Below, piece by piece: positions 39,480 to 47,502 of a stretch of 64,000 bases of DNA (position 1 is its first letter; each line of letters begins with the position of its first letter). The position numbers and the translations under genes were made by a program. The stretch covers positions 372,001 to 436,000 of the forward strand of contig JAPZTL010000004.1 in NCBI GenBank assembly GCA_027532825.1, read 5' to 3'. This stretch comes from Silanimonas sp021297925. GTDB taxonomy: Bacteria; Pseudomonadota; Gammaproteobacteria; Xanthomonadales; Xanthomonadaceae. The notes beneath the pieces are model-generated. The model was given only the letters and a program-made list of their open reading frames with translations. It was not told the origin of the DNA and did no database searches.

Positions 39480-40655
39480 TCAGGCAAGCTCCACGGCGAT
39501 CGCCGTGGCTTCCCCGCCACCGATGCACAGTGCGGCCACGCCGCGCTTGCTACCAGTCTGTGCCAGCGCGTTCAGCAGGGTGACGAGCAGGCGGGCGCCC
39601 GAGGCGCCGATCGGGTGGCCGAGCGCGCAGGCGCCGCCGTGGAGGTTCAGCTTGGCGTGCGGGATGCCGAGCTCGCGCATCGGGGCCATGGCCACGACGG
39701 CGAAGGCTTCGTTGACCTCGAAAAGATCGACCGAATCCACCGTCCAACCGGCCTTGTCCAGCACTTTCTGGATGGCGCCCACCGGCGCCGTGGTGAACCA
39801 CTCGGGGGCCTGCGAGTGCGTGGCGTGCGCCACGACACGGGCGATCGGCGTGGCGCCGAGGGCCTTGGCCTTGGCGGCCGAGGCCAGCACCAGGGCGGCG
39901 GCACCGTCGTTGATCGACGAGGACGCGGCGGCGGTGATCGTGCCGTCCTTCTTGAAGGCCGGCTTCAGTGTCGGGATCTTCTCGATGTTGCAGCGGCCCG
40001 GCTGTTCGTCCTGGTCGATGGCGGTGTCGCCCTTCTTGCCGGCCACGATCACCGGGACGATTTCGGCCTTGAACTTGCCTTCGGCCTGCGCGGTCTGGGC
40101 GCGGCGCACCGACTCGGCGGCGTAGGCGTCCTGCTCCTCGCGGGTGAAGGTGTACTTCGCGGCGCAGAGCTCGCCGAAGCCGCCCATCGGCTGCTTGTCG
40201 TAGGGGTTGGTGAGGCCGTCCCACGCCATGTGGTCGAGCATCTCGGCGCTGCCGTAGCGGATGCCGGTGCGCGAGCCGTTCAGCAGGTGCGGGGCGTTGG
40301 TCATGCTCTCCATGCCACCGGCGATCACGACGTCGGCCGAGCCGGCCTTGATCAGGTCGGCGCCCAGCATCACGGCCTTCATGCCCGAACCGCAGACCTT
40401 GTTGATGGTGGTGGCGCCCGCGGCGGCCGGGATGCCGGCGGCCAGCATGGCCTGGCGCGCCGGGGCCTGGCCGAGGCCGGCCGGCAGCACGCAGCCCATG
40501 ATCACTTCAGAGACGGCTTCAGCAGCGACGCCGCTCTGCTCGAGGGCGCCCTTGATGGCGGCCGCGCCGAGCGTCGGCGTCGGGACGCCGGTGAACTGGC
40601 CAAGGAGGGCGCCGAGGGCGGTGCGCTTGGCGCCAAGGATGACGATGTCCGACAT
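39480..40655 (-). CDS. Acetyl-CoA C-acetyltransferase (thiolase)
   Basis: 391 residues, standard thiolase length. Nucleophilic Cys in INKVCGSGMKAVML (near 88), NLHGGACALGHPIGASGARLLVTLL with the catalytic His, and CIGGGEATAIAVE with the second Cys. The sequence is of the degradative/biosynthetic acetoacetyl-CoA type (AtoB/PhaA), converting acetoacetyl-CoA and CoA to two acetyl-CoA or the reverse. In this neighbourhood it can finish leucine degradation after MvaB, once acetoacetate is activated to its CoA ester. Single gene with a terminator downstream. Confidence 0.94.
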   Translation of the reverse strand: MSDIVILGAKRTALGALLGQFTGVPTPTLGAAAIKGALEQSGVAAEAVSEVIMGCVLPAGLGQAPARQAMLAAGIPAAAGATTINKVCGSGMKAVMLGADLIKAGSADVVIAGGMESMTNAPHLLNGSRTGIRYGSAEMLDHMAWDGLTNPYDKQPMGGFGELCAAKYTFTREEQDAYAAESVRRAQTAQAEGKFKAEIVPVIVAGKKGDTAIDQDEQPGRCNIEKIPTLKPAFKKDGTITAAASSSINDGAAALVLASAAKAKALGATPIARVVAHATHSQAPEWFTTAPVGAIQKVLDKAGWTVDSVDLFEVNEAFAVVAMAPMRELGIPHAKLNLHGGACALGHPIGASGARLLVTLLNALAQTGSKRGVAALCIGGGEATAIAVELA

Positions 40656-40752
40656 GGGGAAGGTCCCGGGGAGGAAAACGCGATTATCCGCCCCGGGTGG
40701 TTTCAGCTGCAAACGTATACAGGCCGACCTTCGGGTATGTGCACGGCCGTCC

Positions 40753-40998
40753 TTACGCCGGCACGCCGTGCTTGGCACGCACCTCGGCGATTCGCCCACG
40801 CACGGCGGGGCGGAGTTCGCCCTGCTCGGCGCGGCGGAACACGTTGGCCAGGACGCGCTTCTCGTCGTCGTCGACGACGTTGTCGCGCAGCGCGAGACCG
40901 AGCAGGAAGTTGAGCTCCTCGAGGTCGAGCTTGCCGTCGTCGGTGAATACCTCGATCGAGGCCAGAGCGATGTCCAGGTAGCTGCGGGAATTCGCCAT
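40753..40998 (-). CDS. Small acidic TerB-like protein
   Basis: 81 residues, mostly helical by eye. Segment SIEVFTDDGKLDLEELNFLLGLALRDNVVDDDEKRVLANVF resembles the paired acidic helices of TerB/DUF533 proteins (D-G-x-l-x-x-E-E), which are metal-responsive helical bundles found with membrane-stress and tellurite systems. The assignment is by pattern only. It lies 10 bp downstream of the flotillin-like gene and is probably the last gene of that operon. A plain hypothetical protein is the alternative call. Confidence 0.7.
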   Translation of the reverse strand: MANSRSYLDIALASIEVFTDDGKLDLEELNFLLGLALRDNVVDDDEKRVLANVFRRAEQGELRPAVRGRIAEVRAKHGVPA

Positions 40999-41008
40999 GG
41001 TCGTCTCC

Positions 41009-42790
41009 TTACGCGTCGGTGCCGCGGCTCGGGCCGCTGGCGTGGGGAGCCTTCAGGCCGGCGGTGAGGCCGGCCGTGAGGCCATTGAGGTCGGCGCCGC
41101 TCAGGCCGACGTCCTTCATCAGCGAATCGACCAGCGGCGCGTGGGCGCGGTAGCGCAGCGCGCTGGCGACCACCTGCTCGGCGAGGTTGCCCGGCGCGGC
41201 GTTGCCCTCACCCGAGGCGGCGAGCGAACCGTTCGCCCCCCCGGCGTTCAAGCCGTCGACGTTGATGATCTTGATGCCGTCGATGGCCTCCATCGGACGC
41301 ACGCTCTCGCGGATGATGTCGGGCAGGTGCTTGAGCAGCGCCAAGCGGAGCTGCATCTCGATCTGTTCGGCCGACAGCGTGTTCGCCGCGGCATTGACCG
41401 CCTTGGCGCCGTCGGCATCGACGCGGTACCGCACTTCCGCCGCTTCGGCGCGCAGCTTCTCGGCCGCGGCTTCCGCCTCGGCTTCGATGCGCTTCTGGTC
41501 GGCGTTGGCCGTCGCCAGCGTGCGGATGGCCTCGGCCTTCTCGGCGGCCGCCTGCTTCTCCGACTCTGCGGCGATGGTGATGGCGATCTGCTCGCGCTCG
41601 GCTTCCTTCGCTGCTTCGACCAGCTCGATGCGCTTCTGGCGCTCGGCGCGCTCGACCTCACGCACGGTGTCGACCTGCTCCTGCGCCTTCACGGCGTCGG
41701 CGCGGGCGATGTCCGCGGCCGCCTGGGCTTCCGACTGCGCGCGCGACTTCTCGGCGATGGCGATCGCCTTCTCCTGCTCGGCGAGCTCGACGATCTTCTT
41801 CTGGTTGACCTCGGCCGTGTTGACGTTCTTGGTCTTCTCGATCTCGCGTTCCTTCAGCTGCTGGTCCATCGCGATGCGCTGCTCCTCGACCGCGCGCTGG
41901 GCGGCGATCTTGGCCGAGTCGACCTGCTGCTGGGCGGTGATCTTCGCGCCCTCGGCTTCCTGGGTCTTCTGCGCCTGCTCGCGGGCGATTTCGGCCGACT
42001 GCGCGGCGCGGCGGATCTCCACCTCGCGCTCCTGCTCGAGCTTCGCGTATTCCTCGTCTCGCTGGATCTGCAGGCGCTGCTGCGAGGCTTCGAGGTTCAT
42101 GCGCTGGATCTGGACTTCCGTCTGCTGCTCGATCTCGTTGCGCTTCTTGCGGCGCAGCTCGATGGCTTCCGTCAGCTTCGTCAGGCCCTCGGCGTCGAAG
42201 GCGTTGTCCGGGTTGAAGAATTCCTTGCCCGTCTGGTCGAGGCCGGTCAGCGAGACCGACTCCAGCTCGAGGCCGTTCTTGAGGATGTCCTCGGACACCA
42301 CCTGCTGCACCTTCTGAACGAACAGCGTGCGCTGCTCGTGCAGTTCCTCCATGCCCATCTCGGCGGCCACCGAGCGCAGGGCGTCGACGAACTTGCCTTC
42401 GACCAGCTCCTTCAGCGACTCCGGCTCCATCGTCTTCATGCCGAGGGTCTGCGCGGCATTGGCGATCGACTCCTCGACCGGCTGCACGCGCACGTAGAAC
42501 TCGGCCTGCACGTCGACGCGCATGCGGTCGCGGGTGATCAGCGCCTGCTCGCGGGCACGCTGCACGTCGAGCTTCAGCGTGTTCATGTTGACGCGGATGA
42601 TCTCGTGCAGCACCGGGAACACCAGCGCGCCGCCGTTGACGATGACCTTCTGGCCACCGAAGCCGGTGCGGACGAACGAGACTTCCTTGGTGGCGCGGCG
42701 GTACAGCCGCGAGAGCACCAGCATGACGAAGAGGATGAAGCCGAGGCTGGCACCGGCAATCAGCACGATGCCCATGAAATCAAGACCCAT
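41009..42790 (-). CDS. Flotillin-like SPFH-domain membrane protein (YqiK-like)
   Basis: 593 residues from ATG 42790, with AAGGAG ten bases upstream. One N-terminal membrane segment (5-27), an SPFH/band-7 domain (about 35-215: RTGFGGQKVIVNGGALVFPVLHEIIRVNMNTLKL), then a very long charged coiled-coil (220-480, Ala/Glu/Gln-rich) and a Gly/Ala-rich tail. This is the flotillin/YqiK layout. Flotillins organise membrane microdomains. Gene order PspA, YqiJ-like, YqiK-like supports a membrane-integrity role, as in E. coli yqiJK. Confidence 0.92.
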   Translation of the reverse strand: MGLDFMGIVLIAGASLGFILFVMLVLSRLYRRATKEVSFVRTGFGGQKVIVNGGALVFPVLHEIIRVNMNTLKLDVQRAREQALITRDRMRVDVQAEFYVRVQPVEESIANAAQTLGMKTMEPESLKELVEGKFVDALRSVAAEMGMEELHEQRTLFVQKVQQVVSEDILKNGLELESVSLTGLDQTGKEFFNPDNAFDAEGLTKLTEAIELRRKKRNEIEQQTEVQIQRMNLEASQQRLQIQRDEEYAKLEQEREVEIRRAAQSAEIAREQAQKTQEAEGAKITAQQQVDSAKIAAQRAVEEQRIAMDQQLKEREIEKTKNVNTAEVNQKKIVELAEQEKAIAIAEKSRAQSEAQAAADIARADAVKAQEQVDTVREVERAERQKRIELVEAAKEAEREQIAITIAAESEKQAAAEKAEAIRTLATANADQKRIEAEAEAAAEKLRAEAAEVRYRVDADGAKAVNAAANTLSAEQIEMQLRLALLKHLPDIIRESVRPMEAIDGIKIINVDGLNAGGANGSLAASGEGNAAPGNLAEQVVASALRYRAHAPLVDSLMKDVGLSGADLNGLTAGLTAGLKAPHASGPSRGTDA

Positions 42791-42855
42791 GGCGGTGGAA
42801 CTCCTTGTGGCGGGGGACGAACGTGGGGGATGGAACGGGGGGGCGCTTCGGGGCG

Positions 42856-43512
42856 TCAGGGGGAAAGCGCGGGGTTGGCGTTGGCGATGCAGCGATAGAC
42901 GGCCCCGTCGCGGGACACGAGGAGCACTTGGCTGCCCTGGGCGTGGCTGGCGCCGGCCTCGTCGGGCTCGACCAACACGTAGTGCTGGCGGCCGAAGCGG
43001 TCGCGCACCTTGGCTTGCGCCGCGGAGCCGGCGGTCGCTTCGCCGAGGACGATCGTGGCGACGCGGCCGACCAGCTCTTCCTGCGAGATCGACTGGGTCT
43101 CGTCGCGGGGCAGGGCGCGGGCGAAGAAGCTGCCGAAAAGGCGGGTGCCGGCGAAGGCCGGGATGACCGCCGGCGGCGCCAGCAACCATGCGGGCAGGGT
43201 GACCCCGGTGATCCCGTGGACGACCAGTTGCACCGACAGCCCGACGACGCCGAAACCCAGCAGGAACGTCGCGAACAGGATGAGCGCCGGCACCTTGCCG
43301 AAGTGCAGCCAGCCGAGGAATCGATCGAGCGCGGTGGAGTACCCCGCCACCTCGGCGCCGTCGGACGCCGAGGGGTCGAGCCACTCGTCGAGCACGCCGG
43401 AGGCGCTGAAGCCGGTGACCATGCCAAGCCCTTCGATCAGGCCGAGCATCACCACCATCAGCAGCGCGACGACGAAGGGCAGGTTGCCGCCCGCGGTCAG
43501 GAAGTCGAGCAT
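42856..43512 (-). CDS. YqiJ-like membrane protein with OB-fold domain (NfeD-like)
   Basis: 218 residues. Three or so membrane segments (12-32, 75-100, 103-125 region) precede a C-terminal beta-rich domain (150-205: LVGRVATIVLGEATAGSAAQAKVRDRFGRQHYVLVEPDE), the OB-fold of the YqiJ/NfeD kind. Such proteins pair with SPFH partners; the flotillin-like gene is 65 bp downstream. It follows the PspA gene by 6 bp, so the set is one operon. Confidence 0.87.
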   Translation of the reverse strand: MLDFLTAGGNLPFVVALLMVVMLGLIEGLGMVTGFSASGVLDEWLDPSASDGAEVAGYSTALDRFLGWLHFGKVPALILFATFLLGFGVVGLSVQLVVHGITGVTLPAWLLAPPAVIPAFAGTRLFGSFFARALPRDETQSISQEELVGRVATIVLGEATAGSAAQAKVRDRFGRQHYVLVEPDEAGASHAQGSQVLLVSRDGAVYRCIANANPALSP

Positions 43513-43518
43513 CGCGGC

Positions 43519-44199
43519 TCAGTCCGCCTTCTTCGACTTGATCTGCGCCAGGCGTTCCTGGATGCGGTTGGCGCGCGACAAGGCTTCGAGTTCAGCGAGG
43601 CGCGCGGCATCGGCACCGCTCGGCGTCGAGCCCGGCACGCCACCCGCACGCTGCATCACGCGCGAGAAGGCGGTTTCGGCTTCGCTGACGCGGCGTGCGG
43701 GCGAGGGGCCGCTGCCGGCGGCGGCGCCACCGGCGGCCTGCGCGGCCGCAGCGGCCTTCTGCGCGGCGCGGAACTGCTGCAGTTCGCCTTCCAGCTCACG
43801 ACGGCGCGCGGTGAGCGCGGCCACGTAGCCTTCCAGCTCCTTCTGCTGGGTCTGCGCCTCGGTGATGGCGTTCTCCAGCACCGGGATCTGCGCCTCGATG
43901 TCGAACTGCTTGGCGATGGCGGCCTCGGCGAGGTCCTCGCGGTTCTGCGCGACGGCCAGTTCGATCTGGTCGCCCAGCGTCTCGTGCTTCTGGTTCTCCT
44001 CGGCGAGGCGCTTGGTGGCGAGGTGGCGCGTGGCCAGCACCTTGCCGAGCTCGGCGCGCACGTCGTCGGTGGCGCCGTCGATCTCGCGCAGCGCCTGCTC
44101 CATCACCATCTCGGGCGCGGCATCCTCGACCGCATTGATCAGGGCATTGACCGAGCCGGCGATCAGCCGGCCGACGCGGGTGGAAATGGCCTCTTTCAT
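43519..44199 (-). CDS. PspA/IM30-family membrane-stress protein
   Basis: 226 residues, nearly all coiled-coil. N-terminal ISTRVGRLIAGSVNALINAVEDAAPEMVMEQALREID is the membrane-binding start of the PspA/IM30 family, with A-x-A-P-E in place. Long helices with KVLATRHLATKRLAEEN and QIPVLENAITEAQTQQKELEGYVAAL follow, and the C-terminal tail is Ala/Gly/Ser-rich. PspA forms ESCRT-III-like rods on damaged inner membrane. The normal regulator PspF is absent; instead the upstream gene encodes a ribbon-helix-helix protein. Its start overlaps that gene by four bases. Confidence 0.9.
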   Translation of the reverse strand: MKEAISTRVGRLIAGSVNALINAVEDAAPEMVMEQALREIDGATDDVRAELGKVLATRHLATKRLAEENQKHETLGDQIELAVAQNREDLAEAAIAKQFDIEAQIPVLENAITEAQTQQKELEGYVAALTARRRELEGELQQFRAAQKAAAAAQAAGGAAAGSGPSPARRVSEAETAFSRVMQRAGGVPGSTPSGADAARLAELEALSRANRIQERLAQIKSKKAD

Positions 44200-44714
44200 G
44201 GAGAACTCCTTTCAGGCGAGCTGCGATGGTGAAGGATGACCGTGCCCAGCTCCAGCACGGAATCGATGCGCCGTGCGACCACGTCGGGCGCATAGCAGGG
44301 GGCGGTTCGGGTGACGGCCAGCCGGAGCAGGCCTTCGAGCAGGGCCAGGGCGCGGTCGGCCACGCGGGCTTCGAGGGCCAGGAAGTCGGCGTCCTTGGGC
44401 TCGGTGCCGGGGCCGGCCACCAGCAGGCCGGCGATCTCCGGCACGCGCTGCAGGGCTTCGGCCAACAGGGCGCTGCGCCGGCCGGTGTCGAGCTCGAAGC
44501 GGCGGATGGCTTCCACGGTCGGTGCCAGTTCGCCATGCAGGCGCTGGACCGCGGAGGCCGCATCGGCGCGGGCCTCCGCCGCATCCCGGGCCTCGGCGAG
44601 GAGGGCGCGGAGCTTTTCGCTGGGGGTGGTGGCGCCGCGCCGCTCGAGGCCGGCCAGGAACGCGGCGTCCTCGTCGGAGATGCGGACACTCAGCAGGGTG
44701 GTCTTGGGGCTCAT
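44196..44714 (-). CDS. Ribbon-helix-helix putative regulator of the PspA/flotillin operon
   Basis: 172 residues from ATG 44714. The N-terminal part, LLSVRISDEDAAFLAGLERRGATTPSEKLRALLAEA, has the strand-helix-helix form of RHH/CopG DNA-binding proteins. The rest (50-172) is an Ala/Leu-rich helical region with no recognised domain. As first gene of an operon whose promoter has an inverted repeat and tandem TACGTT sites in the spacer, it is a good candidate autoregulator. Function as a regulator is inferred, not shown. Confidence 0.75.
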   Translation of the reverse strand: MSPKTTLLSVRISDEDAAFLAGLERRGATTPSEKLRALLAEARDAAEARADAASAVQRLHGELAPTVEAIRRFELDTGRRSALLAEALQRVPEIAGLLVAGPGTEPKDADFLALEARVADRALALLEGLLRLAVTRTAPCYAPDVVARRIDSVLELGTVILHHRSSPERSSP

Positions 44715-44731
44715 GGGAGGCGCTGGCAACG

Positions 44732-44770
44732 AACGTATGACAAACGTACACGAATGGATTCGTGTGTCAA
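44732..44770 (-). promoter_or_regulatory. Promoter and candidate operator of the RHH-pspA-yqiJK operon
   Basis: Reading the minus strand, TTGACA (44765-44770) is followed 16 bp later by TACGTT (44743-44748). The spacer is filled by inverted repeat ACACGAA-TCCA-TTCGTGT (44748-44765), and a second TACGTT lies 11 bp further on (44732-44737). Tandem sites one helical turn apart are the usual RHH arrangement. Confidence 0.6.
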
Positions 44771-44789
44771 CACGCCCGTCGATCCCGCC

Positions 44790-45434
44790 TCAGAGCAGCC
44801 TCTGGCTGATCGCCTTCATCACCGCATGCGTGCGGTCGCGGCAGTCGAGCTTCACCAGCAGGTCGCTGATGTAGTTCTTCACCGTGCCTTCGGACAGATG
44901 CAGCACGCGGCCGATCTCCTTGTTCGAATAGCCGCCCGCCACGAGCTTCAGGATGCTGGCTTCGCGTTCGGTGAGGTGGGGTTGGCCCGCACCGCGCTCG
45001 GCCGGCAGGAGGGCGCGCACCGGGCCCAGCGAAACGGGCTGCAGCAGGGTCTCGCCGCGCGCCACGCGGTCGATGGCGTCGTGCAGGTCCTCCGGCGCGG
45101 CGTCTTTCAGCAGGAAGCCCTGCGCGCCGGCCTCGATAGCGGCCAGCATCAGCGCGCTGTCGTCGAAGGTGGTGAGCAGGATCACCGGCGTGGCGTCGCC
45201 GCTTTCGCGCAATGCGCGGATCAGGCCGATGCCGCCGAGGCCGGGCATGCGGATGTCGCTGACGATCACGTCCACCGGGCGCTGCGGCAGGGCGGCAATC
45301 AGCCATTCCGCATCGGGGCTTTCGAGCGCAACGTCGAAACCGAGGTCGACGAGCAGGGCCGAGAGGCCTTTCAGCACCAGCGCCTGGTCGTCGGCGAGGG
45401 CGATTCGCGTGCGCGCGGCGTCGGGGCGGTTCAT
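44790..45434 (-). CDS. NarL/LuxR-family response regulator
   Basis: 214 residues. Receiver domain 9-125 (IALADDQALVLKGLSALL, phospho-acceptor Asp in VIVSDIRMPGL, LTTFDD, and LLKDAAPEDL with the conserved Lys). LuxR helix-turn-helix 145-210 (LTEREASILKLVAGGYSNKEIGRVLHLSEGTVKNYISDLL). Cognate kinase gene lies directly upstream with a 4-bp overlap. DesR/YxjL-type regulators of this class often respond to membrane state and control a neighbouring membrane gene; here the divergent gene at 46745 is the natural candidate (inference). Confidence 0.94.
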   Translation of the reverse strand: MNRPDAARTRIALADDQALVLKGLSALLVDLGFDVALESPDAEWLIAALPQRPVDVIVSDIRMPGLGGIGLIRALRESGDATPVILLTTFDDSALMLAAIEAGAQGFLLKDAAPEDLHDAIDRVARGETLLQPVSLGPVRALLPAERGAGQPHLTEREASILKLVAGGYSNKEIGRVLHLSEGTVKNYISDLLVKLDCRDRTHAVMKAISQRLL

Positions 45435-46600
45435 GCGGCCACCCCCGCGACGACGGCGGGCAGTTCGGCGCGGAAGCGCAGGCCCTGCGGCGCGCAGGCT
45501 TCGATATGCAGTTCGCCGCCGAAGGCTGCGAGGCGCTCGCGCATGCCGCGCAGGCCGTTGCCCTCCGCCAGCGGCAGCCGCCCATGGCCGTCGTCTTCCA
45601 CGCTCAGGCGCAATCGGCCGTCGACGGTGTCGACGCGCAGCGCCACGTGCGAGGCCTGCCCGTGGCGCAGGGCATTCGTCAGCCCCTCCTGGGCGAAGCG
45701 CAGCAGCACTTCCGCCTGCGCCACCGAGGCCACCCGCGCCTGGTCGCGGCCCTGCAGTTCGATGCGCACGCCCGGCAGCGGTCGGGCGAGGGCGGCGAGG
45801 GCATCGCCGAGCTGGATGCCGTCGTGTTGTCGCAGCTCGCTGACCACCGCGCGGATGTCGGCCAGCAGTTCGTCGGCCAGCTGCAGGGAAATGGCGAGCT
45901 CCTCGCGGCCGGCGAAGCTGGGGTCGCGGTGCAGGGCGCGCAAATGCAGCTTCAACGCGGTGAGCTTGTGGCCGGCCACGTCGTGCAGTTCGCGCGAGAG
46001 GCGAAGGCGCTCGTCGCTGCGGGTGGATTCCTCGAGCAGGCGCTGCGTGGCCTGCAGCTCGGCGTTGAGGTCGGCCAGCGCATCGCCGCGGCGTTCGCTG
46101 CGCTCCGCGTACATCGCCGTCAATGCCGCGAAGGCCTGGAAGCCGAGCATCGGAAGGATCGAGAGCAGCAGGTCGTCGAGCTCGAAGCCGCGCAGGCGCC
46201 ACAGCGCGAGCACCGCGGCATTCAGCAGCACGAGGATCGCGGTGGCCATGGGCACCGAAAGCATCGTGAACAGCTGGCCGGACACGATGATCAGCAGCAC
46301 CGACACGCCGGCCGAACCCAGCAGGTGCTGGGCCACGACGACCATCAGGCCCTGCGCAAGCAAGGCAGCGATGGCGCGCGATCGATGCCGTGCATGGTCG
46401 ATCACGTGCGCGGCCTGCAGCACGAACAGCACCAGCATCGCGAGCAGGGCGCCGAACCCCAGCCACACGCCGGCGTCGCCGCGCGCCAGGGCGGCCGCGG
46501 GCACGGCGCTGAATGTGATGCCGCCCCAGGTGATGTAGGCCGCCCAACTCAAGGGAGCGAACAGGCGGGTGCGGGTGCTGCGGGCGAATTCGGAGTTCAT
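45431..46600 (-). CDS. Sensor histidine kinase, HisKA_3 type (DesK-like)
   Basis: 389 residues. Five or six membrane segments (15-175) without a periplasmic domain form the sensor. The dimerisation/phosphorylation helix is at 200-265 (SRELHDVAGHKLTALKLHLRAL, with the His). HATPase from 290: FAQEGLTNALRHGQASHV (N box), SVEDDGHGR (G1) and GNGLRGMRERLAAFGG (G2). It should autophosphorylate and pass phosphate to the NarL-type regulator encoded next. Membrane-fluidity sensing of the DesK kind is possible given the topology, but the signal is unknown. Confidence 0.94.
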   Translation of the reverse strand: MNSEFARSTRTRLFAPLSWAAYITWGGITFSAVPAAALARGDAGVWLGFGALLAMLVLFVLQAAHVIDHARHRSRAIAALLAQGLMVVVAQHLLGSAGVSVLLIIVSGQLFTMLSVPMATAILVLLNAAVLALWRLRGFELDDLLLSILPMLGFQAFAALTAMYAERSERRGDALADLNAELQATQRLLEESTRSDERLRLSRELHDVAGHKLTALKLHLRALHRDPSFAGREELAISLQLADELLADIRAVVSELRQHDGIQLGDALAALARPLPGVRIELQGRDQARVASVAQAEVLLRFAQEGLTNALRHGQASHVALRVDTVDGRLRLSVEDDGHGRLPLAEGNGLRGMRERLAAFGGELHIEACAPQGLRFRAELPAVVAGVAA

Positions 46601-46650
46601 GCGCACAGTATCGGCGCCCGCACCCCCGGATTTCGCCCTCCCCACGGCGA

Positions 46651-46668
46651 AGGTGACTTTCCTCACCT
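46651..46668. promoter_or_regulatory. Candidate response-regulator dyad in the divergent promoter region
   Basis: AGGTGA-CTTTCC-TCACCT, a perfect 6-6-6 inverted repeat, is centred 60 bp from the kinase start and 85 bp from the start of the divergent membrane gene. Spacing suits a NarL-family dimer. Confidence 0.45.
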
Positions 46669-46744
46669 CTCGCGGGTGCCGACTGGCACCTCGGCGCCCC
46701 GGTGCGCGATGCGGAGACTGGCGGCACCCCCAAGGAGAGCCGTC

Positions 46745-47446
46745 ATGTACCGCGCCATCGTCACCGCCCACATCGCCTTCGGCGTCATCGCCCTCGCCAC
46801 CTACTGGATGGCCGGCCTGTCGAAGAAGGGCTCGCCGCTGCATCGCGGCGCGGGCAAGGCCTACCTGCTCAGCATGATCGGCGTCGTCGCCAGCTCGGTG
46901 GTCATGGCCGGCTTCGCTTTCGCCCGCGAGATGGTCGTCATCGCCACCTTCCTCGCCTACCTCGTGGTGATCACGGTGACGGCGATGGCCCTCGGCTGGT
47001 TGGCCCTGCGCCGCAAGCGCGACCAGGCGGCGTACCGCGGCCTCGGCTACCGCGCGGGTGCGGTGCTGAACGTGGTGAGCGGCCTCGCGGTGTTCGCCTT
47101 CGGCATCCAGCAGGGCAACGCCTTGCTGATGGGCTTCAGCTGGGTGGGCATCATCATCGGCGGCCAGATGCTCTGGCGCGCGTGGAAGCCGCTGGCCGAG
47201 GCCAAGTGGTGGCTGCGCGAGCACATCGGCGCGATGTTGGGCTGCGGCGTGGCCACGCACATCGCCTTCCTCGGCATTGGCATCCGCCGGCTCACCGACG
47301 CCATGGGCGTGCAGGTCGACCTCGGCCTGGTGGCCTGGTTCGCGCCGGTGGCGGTGTCCTTCCTCGCCGGGCTGTGGCTGGAGCGGAAGTACCTCGCGAA
47401 GCCCGCCGCTCCTGCGGTGCGGCGGACCGAGGCCGCCAGCGCCTGA
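46745..47446 (+). CDS. Multi-pass membrane protein (DUF2306-like)
   Basis: 233 residues with about seven membrane segments. AHIAFGVIALATYW and SPLHRGAGKAYLLSM match the H...LG / HR..G..Y pattern of DUF2306 membrane proteins. Further conserved histidines (WWLREHIGAMLGCGVATHIAFLG) could bind heme or metal; that is speculation. AAGGAG sits seven bases before the ATG. It is divergent from the two-component system and may be its target. Followed by a terminator hairpin. Confidence 0.85.
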   Translation: MYRAIVTAHIAFGVIALATYWMAGLSKKGSPLHRGAGKAYLLSMIGVVASSVVMAGFAFAREMVVIATFLAYLVVITVTAMALGWLALRRKRDQAAYRGLGYRAGAVLNVVSGLAVFAFGIQQGNALLMGFSWVGIIIGGQMLWRAWKPLAEAKWWLREHIGAMLGCGVATHIAFLGIGIRRLTDAMGVQVDLGLVAWFAPVAVSFLAGLWLERKYLAKPAAPAVRRTEAASA

Positions 47447-47450
47447 AGTG

Positions 47451-47477
47451 GCAAGGCCCGGAAATCCCGGGCCTTGC
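47451..47477. terminator. Terminator hairpin between two convergent genes
   Basis: GCAAGGCCCG and CGGGCCTTGC form a perfect 10-bp stem (loop GAAATCC). TTGATTT follows on the plus strand. It serves the DUF2306-like gene and, read the other way, liuA, which ends 26 bp beyond. Confidence 0.75.
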
Positions 47478-47502
47478 TTGATTTCGCAGTCGTTGTTGGA
47501 AC

